From Gymnorhina tibicen (Eukaryota > Chordata > Aves > Passeriformes > Artamidae): 64,000 nt of DNA. Positions 48,698 through 61,965 of the stretch are shown here, in pieces (the first letter of the stretch is position 1; every line of letters begins with the position of its first letter). Below the pieces are notes generated by a model, which ran no database searches, was not told the origin of the DNA, and worked only from the letters and a program-made list of their open reading frames with translations. A program made the position numbers and the translations under genes. The DNA lies in contig VXAZ01000263.1 of assembly GCA_013399875.1 (NCBI GenBank), forward strand, positions 497,262 to 561,261, read 5' to 3'.

Positions 48698-49633
48698 AGG
48701 GAGTTTTAGTCTGAACAAGCATCCATATTGTGGTTATTATGTGCAGCATATCTAGCCTGGATATTATTAGAGGTGTAATTATGGTAGTCGAGGGCTCTGT
48801 GGTGCCAAATGGCAAGTACTTATGCAAGTCCTTGAGCAGGTGGAGCCTTTTTTAGTCTGAGTTCTTTGCTACCATGGTTACATTACTACAAATACCTGCC
48901 CTTGTTAGTTTTAATTTAGCTTACTTATGGTTACACAAGTTAAAGGCACTCCAGTATAGCCAGATTTACTCTCCCTAGAGGTTTCTTTTGTTATAGTGAT
49001 TTCATCCCTTAAATCAGAGGTATATCGCTGTCTGATTTTCCTACATCACATGCTGGATCTCACTACTGCTTGTCAGCAGTCACCCGTAACAGACAGTCTT
49101 CTCTAACAGTATTGTCATTTTCACTTACAATCTATTTTCTCCTTTCGTTACTTGAAAAGGTTTTGATACTCCTCCTCTTCTGATAGGTAATTTTTGTTCC
49201 TAGCCACCTGTGTTTCCCTCATGGCTCTGTTAATGGCAATAAATTAATCCCTAGATGCATTATAGCATGGTTGAGCACCATTGTATTGACAACTGAGCCA
49301 GAAAAGCCCTTCTAGCTCAGTTCCTTAGAGACTGAATATAAAAAGCCATCCTAGAACATCCTACACTCATATTAGGCAATATAAAAATCAGGTTGTGTGC
49401 TGGAAATATTATTCTCCTCCAACTGATTGTGAAGCCTAAAGCTTAACAAATGTATTTTGGAAGCGTCCAGTACGCTTGCTCATCATTCTGAGAATCATGA
49501 GCATCTATTTTAATTTCAGGAGAAAAATTAAAATGCCACAATAAGCATTTTATACATTTATTTAACAAGAGAGGAAGTCCCTTACCATGTTCATTGGTAT
49601 TCAAGAAGGCGAAATCTGATGTCTGTAAGTAAC

Positions 49634-49745
49634 CTTACGTACTCAACTATAGTCTGTTTTTGTTATGGTCTGGTATGTCCGTAACGTACTCGTTCTTCAC
49701 CAGTTATGGTGGAGTTATGGTAACTTCATCATAACGTACTGGTAC
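49634..49745. repeat. Degenerate ~48-bp repeat with TACGTACT cores
   Basis: TACGTACTC at 49636, TAACGTACTC at 49682 and TAACGTACTG at 49732 are spaced about 46-50 bases apart. GTTATGG occurs three times between them (about 49661, 49703 and 49714). The units are poorly conserved in between. The block ends about 35 bases before the CR1 stub at 49780. Confidence 0.4.
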
Positions 49746-49779
49746 ATTATGGGCCAGATCCAAAGCTGGGTCACATCAA

Positions 49780-49842
49780 GGTTAATGGTTGAACTTGATC
49801 TTAGAAGCCTTTTCTATCCTAAATGATCCTATGATTCTAAGA
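49780..49842 (+). mobile_element. CR1 3'-end stub
   Basis: 'ggttaatggttgaacttgat' (49780-49799), then 'agaagccttttctatcct' and 'aaatgatcctatgattcta', is the terminal part of the CR1 3' region in plus orientation. The usual form is GGTTAATGGTTGGACTTGAT, AAAGGTCTTTTCCAACCT, AAATGATTCTATGATTCTA. Only about 60 bases are present. Confidence 0.82.
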
Positions 49843-52800
49843 AGGGGCAGCTTGATACTTACAGTCTCTTTTGCCTTGTACACTATTTCAAAATGTAATG
49901 AAAGTTCCTTAAGACAAGCAATTTTGTGTCCTCATTTTCCATTGCTTTAATTTTTATTTCTTTTTTTTTTTTAAGTTTGTGAGAATTTAGGGTAGATGTA
50001 AATAATTTCCTCTTAAGTTTTTTCACAAGTGTGAAAACCTTTAAGTTTTTAAGGAATGACCTGAATCATGTGAGGGAGGTGTAGATTTCTCTGGCTACAA
50101 GAACTGGTATCTTGAACCATGTAATTAATTTTCAAGTCATGGTACTAGAACCCGTCCACCATCTGTGTCCTCGATGCATGGACTTCATGAGAAGTATTGC
50201 TACAACCTCTAAATGGAAGGAAAAATGAGGCAACAAATTGAGCAGTTATTAAGAACGGACTATTTTCCTGATGAAACATGACTCATGCTGACAATGGAGA
50301 TTCAAAGTACTTTGCAGATTTAATAGTCATAAGTAATATTTCACTGGTGATAAGCAATGCTTGAGAAAGATAAATTTTGAAGGGAAAGAAATTCTGCCTG
50401 AGTTTGTTCAGACACTTCTGTATCTTTTTTCTTGGATACCTTTACCCCAACATTTATAAGGAACCAATGCCTAGGCTTTGGGAACAGCTGAGCTTAATTT
50501 CTAAGCCTAATGCATGTATGCCTGAATACATTGGAATTTTGTTCCCTACTCCTTGTATTTTTTTTAAATTCAGAACAAAAAGAATATAAGAATATATTGA
50601 TATGCCTGAACTGATTAAGTGAATGACCCTGATACAACCAATTAATAATGTATATTCTCACTTACCTTAAAGGGGTTAAGGAAGACAACTCTTGGCAGGC
50701 AGATTTATAACACTCAAAATACCTGGTATGAAGACATGAGCTCAGAAGCCAAAGGAGACATAGGCAGACTTCATGTCTTACTGTCGTTTCTTCTTTGGGA
50801 GGTTCTGAAATACGATTCAAAGAAGCTCTTATCATGAGTGTGCGTAGATGGAGACGGGACTTACTATGCATTAATTATAATCTACCACAAACCCATCAGA
50901 ATGCTATTGCTGGACCAAAGAAAAATACCTCTTTTATGTAATCTCGACGGCATACTCTATATCATAGTTCCTGCTATGTATGTAAGAACAAGTGTATTAC
51001 AGTATAACTGTATTAAAGTAGCTTTTGCAAAACTTCTCAGCTTTTCCAGAGAGTTTTAGAAGCTAATATCAGTGCTGATGTAATATAAAAGAAAGATTTC
51101 GTTCTTATGCTTTTTAAATGTGAAGTGCACATTTGATATTCTTCATACAATACTGGTTTTTAATGAGGTAAAATCTCTACAAGGTGTCTGTTTCTTGACT
51201 GATAGAAAAGCAGAAGAAGAAATTGAGAGAATGTGAGAGAATATTATTTGCTTCTCTTGGCACTATCTTTTTGTCTTCATAGCTGAACCCTTTATTATTT
51301 TCATCCTTGCTCTATTGAAATCTGGGGGCAGGGAATACCTGTGTAGCAGGATATACCTCCAAGCATACACAGGTGTACTGAAAAGCCTTATGTGTGAGCT
51401 CCTGCAGTGACTCTTTAAATCCTTAAGCTAATCTATTGTCCATCTCCTCTATACCCAGTGCTCTGTTCTTCTTTTTCTGTTTTCAAGTCGGACAATTCTA
51501 TTTTCCGCTTCACCGAAATGAGAGTCAAAAGCCTTTGATTTATACCCCCAGTTCTCTCATTTACAGATAGTACCATTACAGAGATTTTTCACTATCCATT
51601 CTGCTTTCAGGTAAGGTTAGAAGTGCTCTGGATCTTGACAGCTATGCAGCAGCAATAGGCTCAGGAGAGCTGCAAGAATGAGTCATGTGTTCTCCAGTGG
51701 CAGGTGGGGAGGAATTTGTATTCTTGAGCTGTAAGAGGTGGTTTTCTCCTCTTTTATTTCAAAACAACACTTATTCCTAAGTGTTCTAGCCAACTAAATT
51801 GATCAGCAAAGCCACCAGTTTTAGGCCAAGAAGAAAAGCAATATGTTTTGAGGCTCAAAAAAATGTTATCACCTCCTTTCCAATACGAGGACAGCCACAC
51901 TTCTGTCAGTGTTTCTCATGGGCTGCTTCTCTTCCCTTCAGCCCAACAGCCTGTTGGAAGAAGGTGCTGCTACCTGGGGTTCCCAGAAGAAAGTGGGTGC
52001 ACCCCTTCACTCCCATACTCCTTGCCCAGCCAACCTCTTTCAATAGGTGGTCCCTGGAGGTGTAGAGTGCAAGCTGTCCTCTTACAGCTGTACTTACGCT
52101 ATAATTATAATTGTACAAGCTTCTTATCCAAAACCAAGAGTCCTTGGTGAACCAGCCTTTACTAGCAGTGGGAAGCAGAGTGTTTGCAGAAAGGGACAAG
52201 TGTCAGGTCACACATATGTGGAGAAAATTTCAGAGAGATGCCCAAATCCTACTGAAACTTGATGGGAATTAAGCACTTAACAGACCCTTTCTGGTCCCGC
52301 ATGCCTTATCCTGAGATAGAGATGCAGGACTCAGTGCTTCTAAGGTGTGGTTTAGTTCTGTTAGAAATGAAAGAAAGAAAGGAAAAACTCAATGACGTTG
52401 CTTTCTGCTGAGTCTAATCAGGTTCCTAGTCTATATGTTTTCCTAGCTAGACTCTTAAATATATTTACCTAGAATACAAACTACAACAGAGAAGATCAAG
52501 GGGTTTTATTTCAATTCTCTGACAACCCCTGATTTAAATTCATTGCACTGATACATTTAAAAATTAATTTTCCTGTATTTAAAAGGGTTAAAAAAAAGTA
52601 AAAGTGGCTCGGTTTTACAGATAATGATAGCATTTAAGAGCTCCATGAGTGCCAGTACTAATGCTATGCTGAGATATATGGTGAGAAGGAAAGCAAAGTT
52701 TTTACTGCTTTTCTTAGGTGTTTTTTACAACCAACACTCAGCCAAACTGGGAATAAGATGGCAATGCTGCATTCCTTTATGTCCTGCTAGCTGTTTGACA

Positions 52801-53740
52801 CCTCTGGTTAATGCAGCCTACCTCCAGCACACTGAATTTATCAGCTTCTTTTAGACACAGCTGCCAGAACTAATGTCAGGAAGGCAAGTGGAAGACCAGG
52901 CATAGGTGTATCTTTAGGCTGGCCATCAGAGAAAGAACTCTTTCTGGACATTTTTTTTTGAGGACATTTTATTTTGTAGCATCACTATAGGGCAACAGGA
53001 AGGGTCAGAAGTTAAATGAGAGAGCAATTCGTTGACAATATGGGGAAAATGCTGCTAGTAGACTTTGAAGTAGGAAATGTTTCTTAAAAGCAGACCAGAT
53101 GGAAGTTGATCATTTTGATGCTAGCAGGACACAGAATAGACATATTGTCAATTACCTAAAAGACTTCACAATTTGTCAAATATGAGTCAGACAAGAAGTG
53201 AAAGAGAAGTTATCCATATAGGGGAGTTCAATGAACAAGTTAGCCCAACTGAGTGAAAGTCTCTAGCAAGAGATCTTACTTTAAATTCTGTTTTTGATCC
53301 CAGATAAAAGATTACACTTAGCAGTGATGTTTTTTCTTGGTCTTGTTTTTAAGCTGGATTTCCCAACGAAATGTTGTTTAAACACTCAAATTGCCTACTT
53401 ATTTTTTGTATCATGCCTTGCCTTTTAAATCAACTGGTGATTTTTGACAAAGGGACAGAGGTCTCAGATATGCTCGCTTCCTACACAATTACTGCATACA
53501 GACAGTTTGATAGAGAGCTCCCTGCTAATGTCTTCTTGTTGCAGTATGTGCACAAATCATATCAGGCAGCAGTGAGTCTGTACTGAGGCAGTGTGCCCTG
53601 AGAAACAAGGCCAGAGAAAGGCAGGCTTCATTCTTTGTGCTGCTTATGAAGTTTCGTTTTACCACAGTCTGCTAAATTCAGTAACCAGTTTATGCAAAAA
53701 GACTATCATATTTATAAGAAGGCATACATTAACAACTAAT

Positions 53741-53742
<2 letters not shown>

Positions 53743-53774
<32 letters not shown>
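53743..53774. repeat. (ATT)n microsatellite
   Basis: About ten and a half ATT units without interruption, then ATC and ATT. Confidence 0.95.
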
Positions 53775-54284
53775 CATTAAAAATATTTTAAAACTTCTTA
53801 TGGTACAGCCTTCCATAGGAATCTAGGCAGCCAGGGAAGAAATGGCCTGATTTATTTTCTACTTAAGTCAAACCCAGCATTTAGTTTGCCTAAAATACTG
53901 TACTACATCAGGCCATTGTAAATGACAATATATGGGAAGTACATGACAAGTGAGCTTGTAATGTTGGCCATGAACCATCAAAAAACTTGAGTCTATGTGG
54001 TTTTGACCAAAAAAATCAGGGCAATTATCTCAGAAAAGCCTAACAGATAAGAAACAGAGAGAGGAATTCTTAAGCATTCATGTATTCACACATGGGAGTA
54101 AGAAGAAATACATATGAGGGAAAAAGGGGGATCATTTTGTTGTGTCTGACAGCTGCACAATTAGGGATGCATAAACCAGCAAGCTGAGATATTAGTCAAA
54201 GATATCAAACAGGACATCAATCTGACCTAGAGACAGTACAAACAAACCAGTTTAGATAGCAGTAATGCTCAGCAAATAGACCTC

Positions 54285-54306
54285 TGTGTGTGTGTGTGTG
54301 AGTGTG
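54285..54306. repeat. (TG)n microsatellite
   Basis: Eight TG units, then AGTGTG. Confidence 0.92.
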
Positions 54307-54680
54307 ATACACTCAAGAAGTGCCAGATTGGTGTTAAACTGCAGGCCAGTTGTTTATAGCTTAGGAAATACTTAGCATAAGACCAACAAGAAGCCTGTGG
54401 GATTATCCATACAAGCACAATCCTTGGGGCATCACAAACGTCTTTGCATAAAGCAAAACCAGCTGGCAGAAAGGAAGAATAATTTTCTCTAATATTTGAA
54501 TTTATTAGCCATAAAGAAAGGCTGACAAGAAATGTGAGGCATGACCGTGTACAACAGGAGGCAGAGGTCAAACAAATGCTGCATATTCTGAATTCCACAG
54601 GAAACACCCCTCCAGAGGACAGCAGTCACAAGCTTCAGGGACTATACTGATTAAAATGAAAGAAGAAAATACAAAGACAA

Positions 54681-54723
54681 AAGCAGAAGCAGAAGTAGAA
54701 GCAGAAGCAGAAGCAGAAGCAGT
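54681..54723. repeat. (AGAAGC)n hexamer repeat
   Basis: About seven units of AGAAGC with one AGAAGT variant. Confidence 0.92.
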
Positions 54724-57700
54724 AGTAGAGAAAGCCAACATATTCTGAGCTGGCTGCTATCAATCAAGTTAGTACATTGCCTCTTATCATCCGGAAATTC
54801 AGTTTTCCCTCAGCAGAGCTGACTACATGTACTTTCCCAATCTACTGTAGTGGAAAGTTCAATCACCTCCAGAAAGCAAGTTGCAATCCCAAACAAATTA
54901 TATAATTAAGAAATCATTTTCAGAGCATTGTTCTAAGTTGTTTGAGACACAGCCCTACTGAAATCTTTGTCTCTAGGCATCCTTAAGCTCTCAATGAGGT
55001 TTAAGGGTTTATTTAGAAGTATAGATATTGGAGACCATGTAAATATGGCAAATATTCCACAATGTCTGTCCTAAGGCTACAAACTACCATACTATTCTAT
55101 CTAGCAGAAAATAATAAAAGAGCCATTAAACTAGACCTCGCTGAAGACAAATGAAAGAGAGGAAAAACAAACTCTCCAAATGCTGATGCGTTCAATGATG
55201 TGTTTCAATGAGTGAAATGACTGAATTTTGTACACTGTATATTTATATACTAATGCACACATCTAAAAAGAAGAGGAAGCATAGGGAAGGAAGGAGAAAA
55301 GAAGAGACCTGAGGGACAAAAAAGAATAGCTTAGTCTGAGAATCTCAAGAGACACAGTGACAAGATCCAGATACACAGAGCTGAAGGAGCTGTTTTGAAG
55401 GAGCCCTTCAAAGTCAGTGTGAGAAAACCACTTTCTACTCAAGACTACACTGCCCACAAATCTACAACGCATTTTCTCACACGCATAGCCCAGACCCTGC
55501 AAACTGAGATGGATGTAGGGGCTGTGGGGCAGGGGCAGGGATGGCAGACTGACAGCCTGAGCACACCAGTGACTAGCAGGAGTTAGTCACCCACCTGCCA
55601 CTGGCAATATCCTCCGCCCAGGAGGCACTTCACATGAAAGCAAATGAGGTGTTAGCTGACTCAAGCAGTGCAGAGGTCACTGCTGATGAAAGACTAGTGA
55701 GCAGGAATTCAAAGGAGCAGCTTGACAGGAATGCAGTGGCATGACAGGAGCCAAAGGAGTTGAGCATGCTGCCTGCATCTATTCCTGAAAAACAGAACAG
55801 AGGAAGGTGAAGAGGCTCAGCTGTTTTGCATATAACCTAAGGAAAGAGGACTCGGGGAAGGAGGACTGAAGATATCAAAGGAACGTTGTCCAAAAGTGAT
55901 GACAGTGGCAATGTGCTTTCTGCTGAGCTTTGTCCCACCTTTTGCTGAGCTCATGCGGACGTGGGGCTGTGCCCTGCAGCTGTGGGCCCACATAGCACCT
56001 CGAGTGCTGGCACAGGGGGCTCCAAGTATGTGCAACCACAACTCATCACATTATTGTGGGAAGGGAAACCACTGCTTGAACACACGTGCTTTCTTGAAAG
56101 CAGGGGGAGCTGGTAGGTGAGAAAGAAGGGTAAGAACAAACTTTTGAGCCCACTTTAAAACAAGGCAAAGCTTAGGTCTGCTCAAAACTTTTCTGTCACT
56201 TTACTGACAGAAAACAAAATTTTCAGCTAGTTTATATATTCATGAAAAGAGCTGATTTCTATAAAAAAGCTTCGTATTTTTAGGAAGGGGATTAGGAGAA
56301 GATGAAATTTTTCATGCAACTGAAAAGACTACAAACACTTCTTGATTGCACTTAATGTTGTCTCAGTGTAAAGAGCTGCCAAAATTTTCCCTATCACCTC
56401 CATGATTGAGTACAGAAATGAACCACAAGCCAATGAAATCTATTTTAAACAAAGCCTTGTAGTCAGCAGTGCCAAAATACATCTTTATCTTTAAAATAAT
56501 AAATAACATTAACAAAATTTGCAGAAATAGGAAAGATTTTTCTGTTATGGCCCAGTTCAGGGAAAATATGTGTCAAAATACCTGAATGACCTTTTGAAAA
56601 CATTTTGTGCAAAAAAAATATGAAGCATGAAATTGAAATAATGTCCTGATCCTTAGTGTCACTGTGTACAGATAAGAAACAAACCACTTGTTCTTAGGTC
56701 TGGAAAAGAATGCAGGCAATAAATATCAGATCCATTATTTCTCTTTTAACAAGCAGTGCAATATTTCAGCCAAGAAATCTCCAGCCACCCTCAATTGTTG
56801 CTAGCAGCCAAATCTAATCTAAAGACTGGGGACATGGATGAAAGTGGGATACAATTTCTGTCTTATCCTGAAGTCTACACCAAGAATAGCCTTCACTTGA
56901 TCCAGAGGAACAGTTTATGGCTCCAGGACTTGAATACCTTCCCTGTTTCTCACTTACATGCTTTGCTTGCAGGAAATCAGGTTCCCACTGCCAATTATGT
57001 TCATCGTCATCACTCATCCACAGTCTTACTAATCTGAGAAACTTTTGTTACTGAGTGTGTGTTGCTACCCTGAGCTGGTGTTTAACCTCTTCTCTGCCAG
57101 GTCATGGCATGTAGTCAAAGAGCACACACATCTCTAGGAATACGGAGGGGAAGAAAACTGATGGGTGAATGGGTCAGCTGGAGATGCTTCTTCCCTGCCC
57201 CACCATGCTTTATGTCATACCTGCCACAGTCGGTTCTGTATGTCAAGGTCTTTTTTCTTGAATAGCACCCTTAATTTCCCAAAGGGTATCTAAAAATACC
57301 TAAATACAGGATTGCTATAAACAGTCCAGTTCTGAAATGAAAAGGTCTGTTCACTATTTTGTCTCTGGGTTAGAGAAAAAGCAGTAGAGTATAACTGCTG
57401 TTGCTGTGCTAGGTAGCTCTTACACTGCCCAGCTCACACCTCTGTGCTGGAATGATGTTTACTGAGGGGTCAAAAGTAGCAGGCTTCTATAAGAAGACAC
57501 TGCATTAGGTATGGTTGGAGGCCAGCCCTTGAGTTTTGGAGTTTGGCTCCTTTAAACTCCACTGTTGGCATCTCTTTTACTTTTAGACTTCGCTTTCCAA
57601 TGGAAATGTCCAGCATCTTAAATCAAAGCTGTATTTCTTCCTTTGCTGAAAAAAAGAAAGTGGGATTAGGAGGGAAAGCATTGTCCTTCCTTGTTTTGAG

Positions 57701-57882
57701 TCACAGTGGAATAATTCTTCCAAGCAGCTGTTGCTTACTGGGCCTCCCAAATAAAGCTGCCAGCAGGACAAGGGGGCCCCAGGAAATAAGACACAAATAT
57801 TTTCAGGTGCATGAAATAATTCTTTCATCATTCTCAACAGGTCTCAGGGGTGCTCTTTGTAAAAGACAAATATTGATTTCTA

Positions 57883-57914
57883 TGTAGATGGATATCTTTG
57901 TAGATAGATATCTG
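57883..57914. repeat. 16-bp tandem duplication
   Basis: 'tgtagatggatatctt' (57883-57898) is followed by 'tgtagatagatatctg' (57899-57914), 14 of 16 bases alike. Confidence 0.85.
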
Positions 57915-60900
57915 TGTAGGCACCCAACCCTTGCAGACAACCTTCATGAGGTATTTGCTGTCTGAAATGTGTAAGCCCCTTTCAGTTACTACCCTTTTCC
58001 TATTCAGATTTTCCTAAAGATTTTTAGTTGGTTGATCTTTTTTTTAATTTGCCTCCCCTTGTGCTTAGATTTTCTAACCCCTTCTCAGGCCTGGGTAAGC
58101 TGGCTTTGCTTGTGTTGCCATTGAGCAATAACATATATAAGATTATTCAGATACAAAAGTGTCTTCAGAGAAAGAGGCTGTTGCCATCTGATGGCTGTGA
58201 CAATTTACAGGGAGGGAATCCTTGCATGGGAGACAATTCCTTAAAAGAATAGAAAAACACAAGAAAAGGGCATTGTAGTAACACAATGAGCAGAGCTGGT
58301 CCTTGTTGAGAAAAAAGAGTTCAACCAAAACTCTGTTAAGAATTAAGTTTGGTAGCTTCGTTTTGGTATCTCTTCAGCTTTTGCTGCATGCTGGCATTCC
58401 TTGAAAAGAGTGAAATTTAAGTGAAAATTTCTATTTTATCATTTTCTGTTTGCAAAGGTCCAGGCATTGCCCTGTCCCCACAAAATGATATGAAAAGAAT
58501 CCAGCTCTGAGGCTTCCTAAGCACAATGAATCCATTTAGCTGCCAGCATACAACCTTCAGAGTCCAGGCCCCAATTTCTGTCTCTAAAATTTCCAGTTAC
58601 TGAATTAAAGTGACAAGGTCTGTCTGGGCGATGATGCTTAGCTCATTATCTTAGGATGGTGATACGTCACATAGTCCCTTTTTCCCCCTGCAAGTGGCCT
58701 CCTGAAATTTTGAGATTCTCTTTCTTTCACGTGCTTGGATTTATTACCTAGAAAGTTAGCTTGTGTGGGAAAAAAAAAGTCACACATTTCTGCAGGTGTA
58801 GAAGGTATATTTTCCTATGGCTACTTCCAGTGTGAAAACTGACAGTGGTTAACTGGGTAGCACCTTGATGGGTCTCGTGTTTTGCCACCCTCACTTTTTG
58901 CTGTTACTCTGCCTTCAGAATTTCATTTACATTGCGCCCATTGGCCACAAGTCTATGGTCCAGCCTGCGGAACACAGGGAAAAATAACCCCTAAAAATCT
59001 AGTCTTGGATTCTTCCCACGGACTGTCCAGCTGTTCCCATCTATCTTTCTGTTCTCCAGGTTGTTTTTGTGTACTTTTCATTTAGGGGTTAATATTTTGC
59101 TTCTGTTTTGCTCTGATTTGCAGCAGCAGATACCTGGGTCTGTTCACTGACATTTGAATGAGAGAATCCTTTCTATCTAGAGTTATTCCCATTGCTGAGT
59201 GCACTGGAATCTACTCCCTGGGTACTTCTTTTGCTTTGGTCATATAACAGTTAGTCACTGTATTTTACTCTGGCTGCCTCATTTCTGGGAGCTTGCTTCA
59301 GACTCCATTGAGTTTATTGCCTACACTGTGTCAAACTACAGTTCATTATTGTCGTCCTTTTATTAAAATGGTCTCTAAGTGCACCAGATTCTGAACGCTT
59401 GACTGCAATATTCCACGGAGATCTACTTTATTTTTATATTGGTCAAAGCCAACAGTAAAGCTGCCATTAACAGCCAAGCTAATGCCTTTGTGAAGTGCTT
59501 CCATGCTTTTCCAGTGCCTGGCATTTAGTTGTTGGCTCTTAAATTCTATATCTCAGCCCTGGGTACATATTGCTTTTGCATACCAGAGGTAAAACACACT
59601 TCTATTGCACAGGAAGCAGCATTAAGCTAGGTGAAATCCAGTTCTATATTTAGAGCTTCATGCATTCTTTATAAGTTTTGTGTTATCTCTTCTGATCTGA
59701 AAAGGAAAGCAATGCATTTGGCCTTTATGCCATATATTGAAGTCTAGAGTGTTAAATAGAAAGGGGAAATGTGTGAGTCGATAAGTGATCTTTAATATGT
59801 AAAACACGCTGCTTACGTTCTTCAGATCTTAGAGAGAGATGCTGTCCGGTTTGTGTGTAGCACAACAATTCAAAAGTGTGTGTATTTTAATGCCAAGCTC
59901 ATAGAGATGCAATAATGAAATGCAGATTCCTGAGAACTTTACGGCAAAGTAGGAGGAAGTCAAACAGAAACAGCATTTGTGAAGTGGAGGCAAAATACAG
60001 AGCATTCTTTTAGCATTTTAGCGTTTGTGCTCTCTTGATTTTATTGTTTCATACAACCTGAGTAATAAAACTGTGGAGCATTTGAGACCCTCTCATGCTT
60101 TTAAGTTGAGCTTTCCCAGGGAAAGTGGGAAAACATGTGTACAGTAATGTTTATCTTGTGTGTGAATAACTGTTCATGAAGTATAGTCATACTGAGAATC
60201 TCGTTTTAGTGCAAGTGAAGCTCTTTAGATAATCATGTCTGGATATTTTTAATAGCTCTTGGTAATATCTTATCCCCTTCCACTCTAAGTGCCTTTGAAA
60301 ACCCTCCAAGTGCTCCAGAAAAATGCTTCAGAGCAGAGCTATATGTGTAACAACTTCAGGTATTATCAAGAAAAACTTAGATAAGAAAAGACGTTCAAAC
60401 CTCGTACTTTCCAGTCTTCTACAATTAAGACCCACTGGTTTAACTGCAAAACTTATACGGTGGACTAAAAATATGCAACCTCCTTACCAAACCCACTGTA
60501 AGGGAATTCATTCCACTAGGCTTTTGAGACAAAATACGACAGCTTAATCACTGGGTAGGGCTGGTGAGCTGAGTGTGAGGAAACAAAATCATGACCTCAA
60601 TCACACTAGCACCATCCAAATGAATAAACTGGCAAAATCTAGTGTTTGAGGCCCTGGCTTATGCAAACAGAATCAAACTCCTAATGTAAACAGAAAAAAG
60701 TTAAATTTCTTTAATAGGTCAGCAATGAGTTTAATCAAAGAACAGAACCTTATAAGCATAATTTTGCTTCCATATCTTGTAAAAAAATTACAGTCATAAT
60801 AATAGATTCCTTTCCCTGAGACTGATTTTACAGCAACTCTGAGTAATTACATACATCTGGTGATAACTTTAAAAGCTGCAGTTATAAAAGGAGCTAAACT

Positions 60901-61639
60901 AAAGACTACAGCTACAGATTCCCTGAGCTGTAATAGATCAGGTTTTGGAGCCATATCCATTGTGACATCCTTTAGAGGACAAATGCTGCTGCAAATTTGG
61001 AAGGACTCAACTTTAAACTTACTTATAACATTGTTATTATTAACACCTGTGTGACAGAGACCTTAATTTCCAAAATGGTGGAAAAGCAGCATGAAAGATT
61101 TTGCTGCATATCTCTAATTAAGTTCAATCCAAGTGCAACCAGTATTGTATGGTAGAAATTTCACATCAAAGTGCACTTGACTGGACTGATAGTTGACCAT
61201 CACAGATTAATATTTACAGAGGTTTTCAAAAGCCCCCTCCCCATATATATTTGTATAAAAACCTAATCTAAAAAATGTGTAAAGCATACATTTTTCATCA
61301 TATAGTTCAGAAATCTGTCAAATGCCCTTAGCTGGCTCATCAAACCCTGACCAGTAATCCATCTTCCCTGCTCAACTCAAATATCCCAGACATCTTGGTA
61401 GTGTCATATAGCTGTCATTTTTCAAGCTATCCATCAAAGAAGAGTTTCCTTCCTTTCCCAAAACAGACATCCCCTCTCCCTCCACCCCCACTAAGCTTCA
61501 AGACAATGTTAGGTACTGGATTAGTGTTTGATAAAGAAATGGGGACCTCGGGAGCTGTGTGCTCCCACCATATCATGAGAGTTTGGCAGTGCTTGTGTTG
61601 ATTCCTAGTTATTTATCTTGCCATTGTGCTCTTATCTGA

Positions 61640-61735
61640 ATACCTCACAATCTTTTGGGTACTCAGAACAATTCTGTGAGATAAAGGACAATTCCTCTGT
61701 CACTCCTTTAGCAACTAGAGCCAAAATTTGGAAAG
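61640..61735 (-). mobile_element. Possible MIR/L2 fragment
   Basis: 'acctcacaatctttt', 'cagaacaattctgtgagata', 'caattcctctgtcac' and 'gagccaaaatttgg' follow the order of the L2/MIR reverse complement (CTCACAACAACCCTGTGAGGTA and onward). Strongly diverged. Confidence 0.4.
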
Positions 61736-61875
61736 GCATTTAGTACGTTTTATCCTGGGTCAGAGGCAACCAGGGAGAAATGGAAGGAGGAGGGACTTAA
61801 CCAATTTTGAGTGCTCTAACAGTTCAGATGCACCCCTAGGTCTGACCTCATTATATTATGAAGTCACAGGACTTG

Positions 61876-61965
61876 TAGAATCATAATAGATTCATTAAGG
61901 TTGGGAAAGACTTCTAAGATTATTGAGTTCACCTGTTACCTGGCACTGCCAGGTCCACTCCTGAC
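61876..61965 (-). mobile_element. CR1 3'-end stub
   Basis: 'tagaatcataatagattcat' at 61876-61895, then 'aaggttgggaaagacttct', 'aagattattgagttca' and 'ggcactgccaggtccactcc', is the inverted 3' terminus of a CR1. The usual form is AATCATAGAATCATTAAGGT, TGGAAAAGACCTCT, AAGATCATTGAGTCCA, AGCACTGCCAGGTCCACC. About 90 bases remain, an extreme 5' truncation. Confidence 0.85.

Larger units (their letters stand above)
44831..49630. other. No gene seen; unique sequence with fossil scraps
   Basis: No gene recognised. A minus-strand frame of 105 codons at 47380-47697 looks more protein-like than most, but it overlaps an ancient repeat (47598-47624) and resembles nothing I know. The rest is AT-rich with short random frames. 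Confidence 0.5.
49843..61639. other. No gene seen; unique sequence with microsatellites
   Basis: No gene or RNA recognised in nearly 12 kb. Open frames are short on both strands. Apart from the simple repeats listed separately I see no structure. GC-richer patches at 51840-52070 and 55500-56120 hold overlapping frames without known motifs. Confidence 0.55.
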
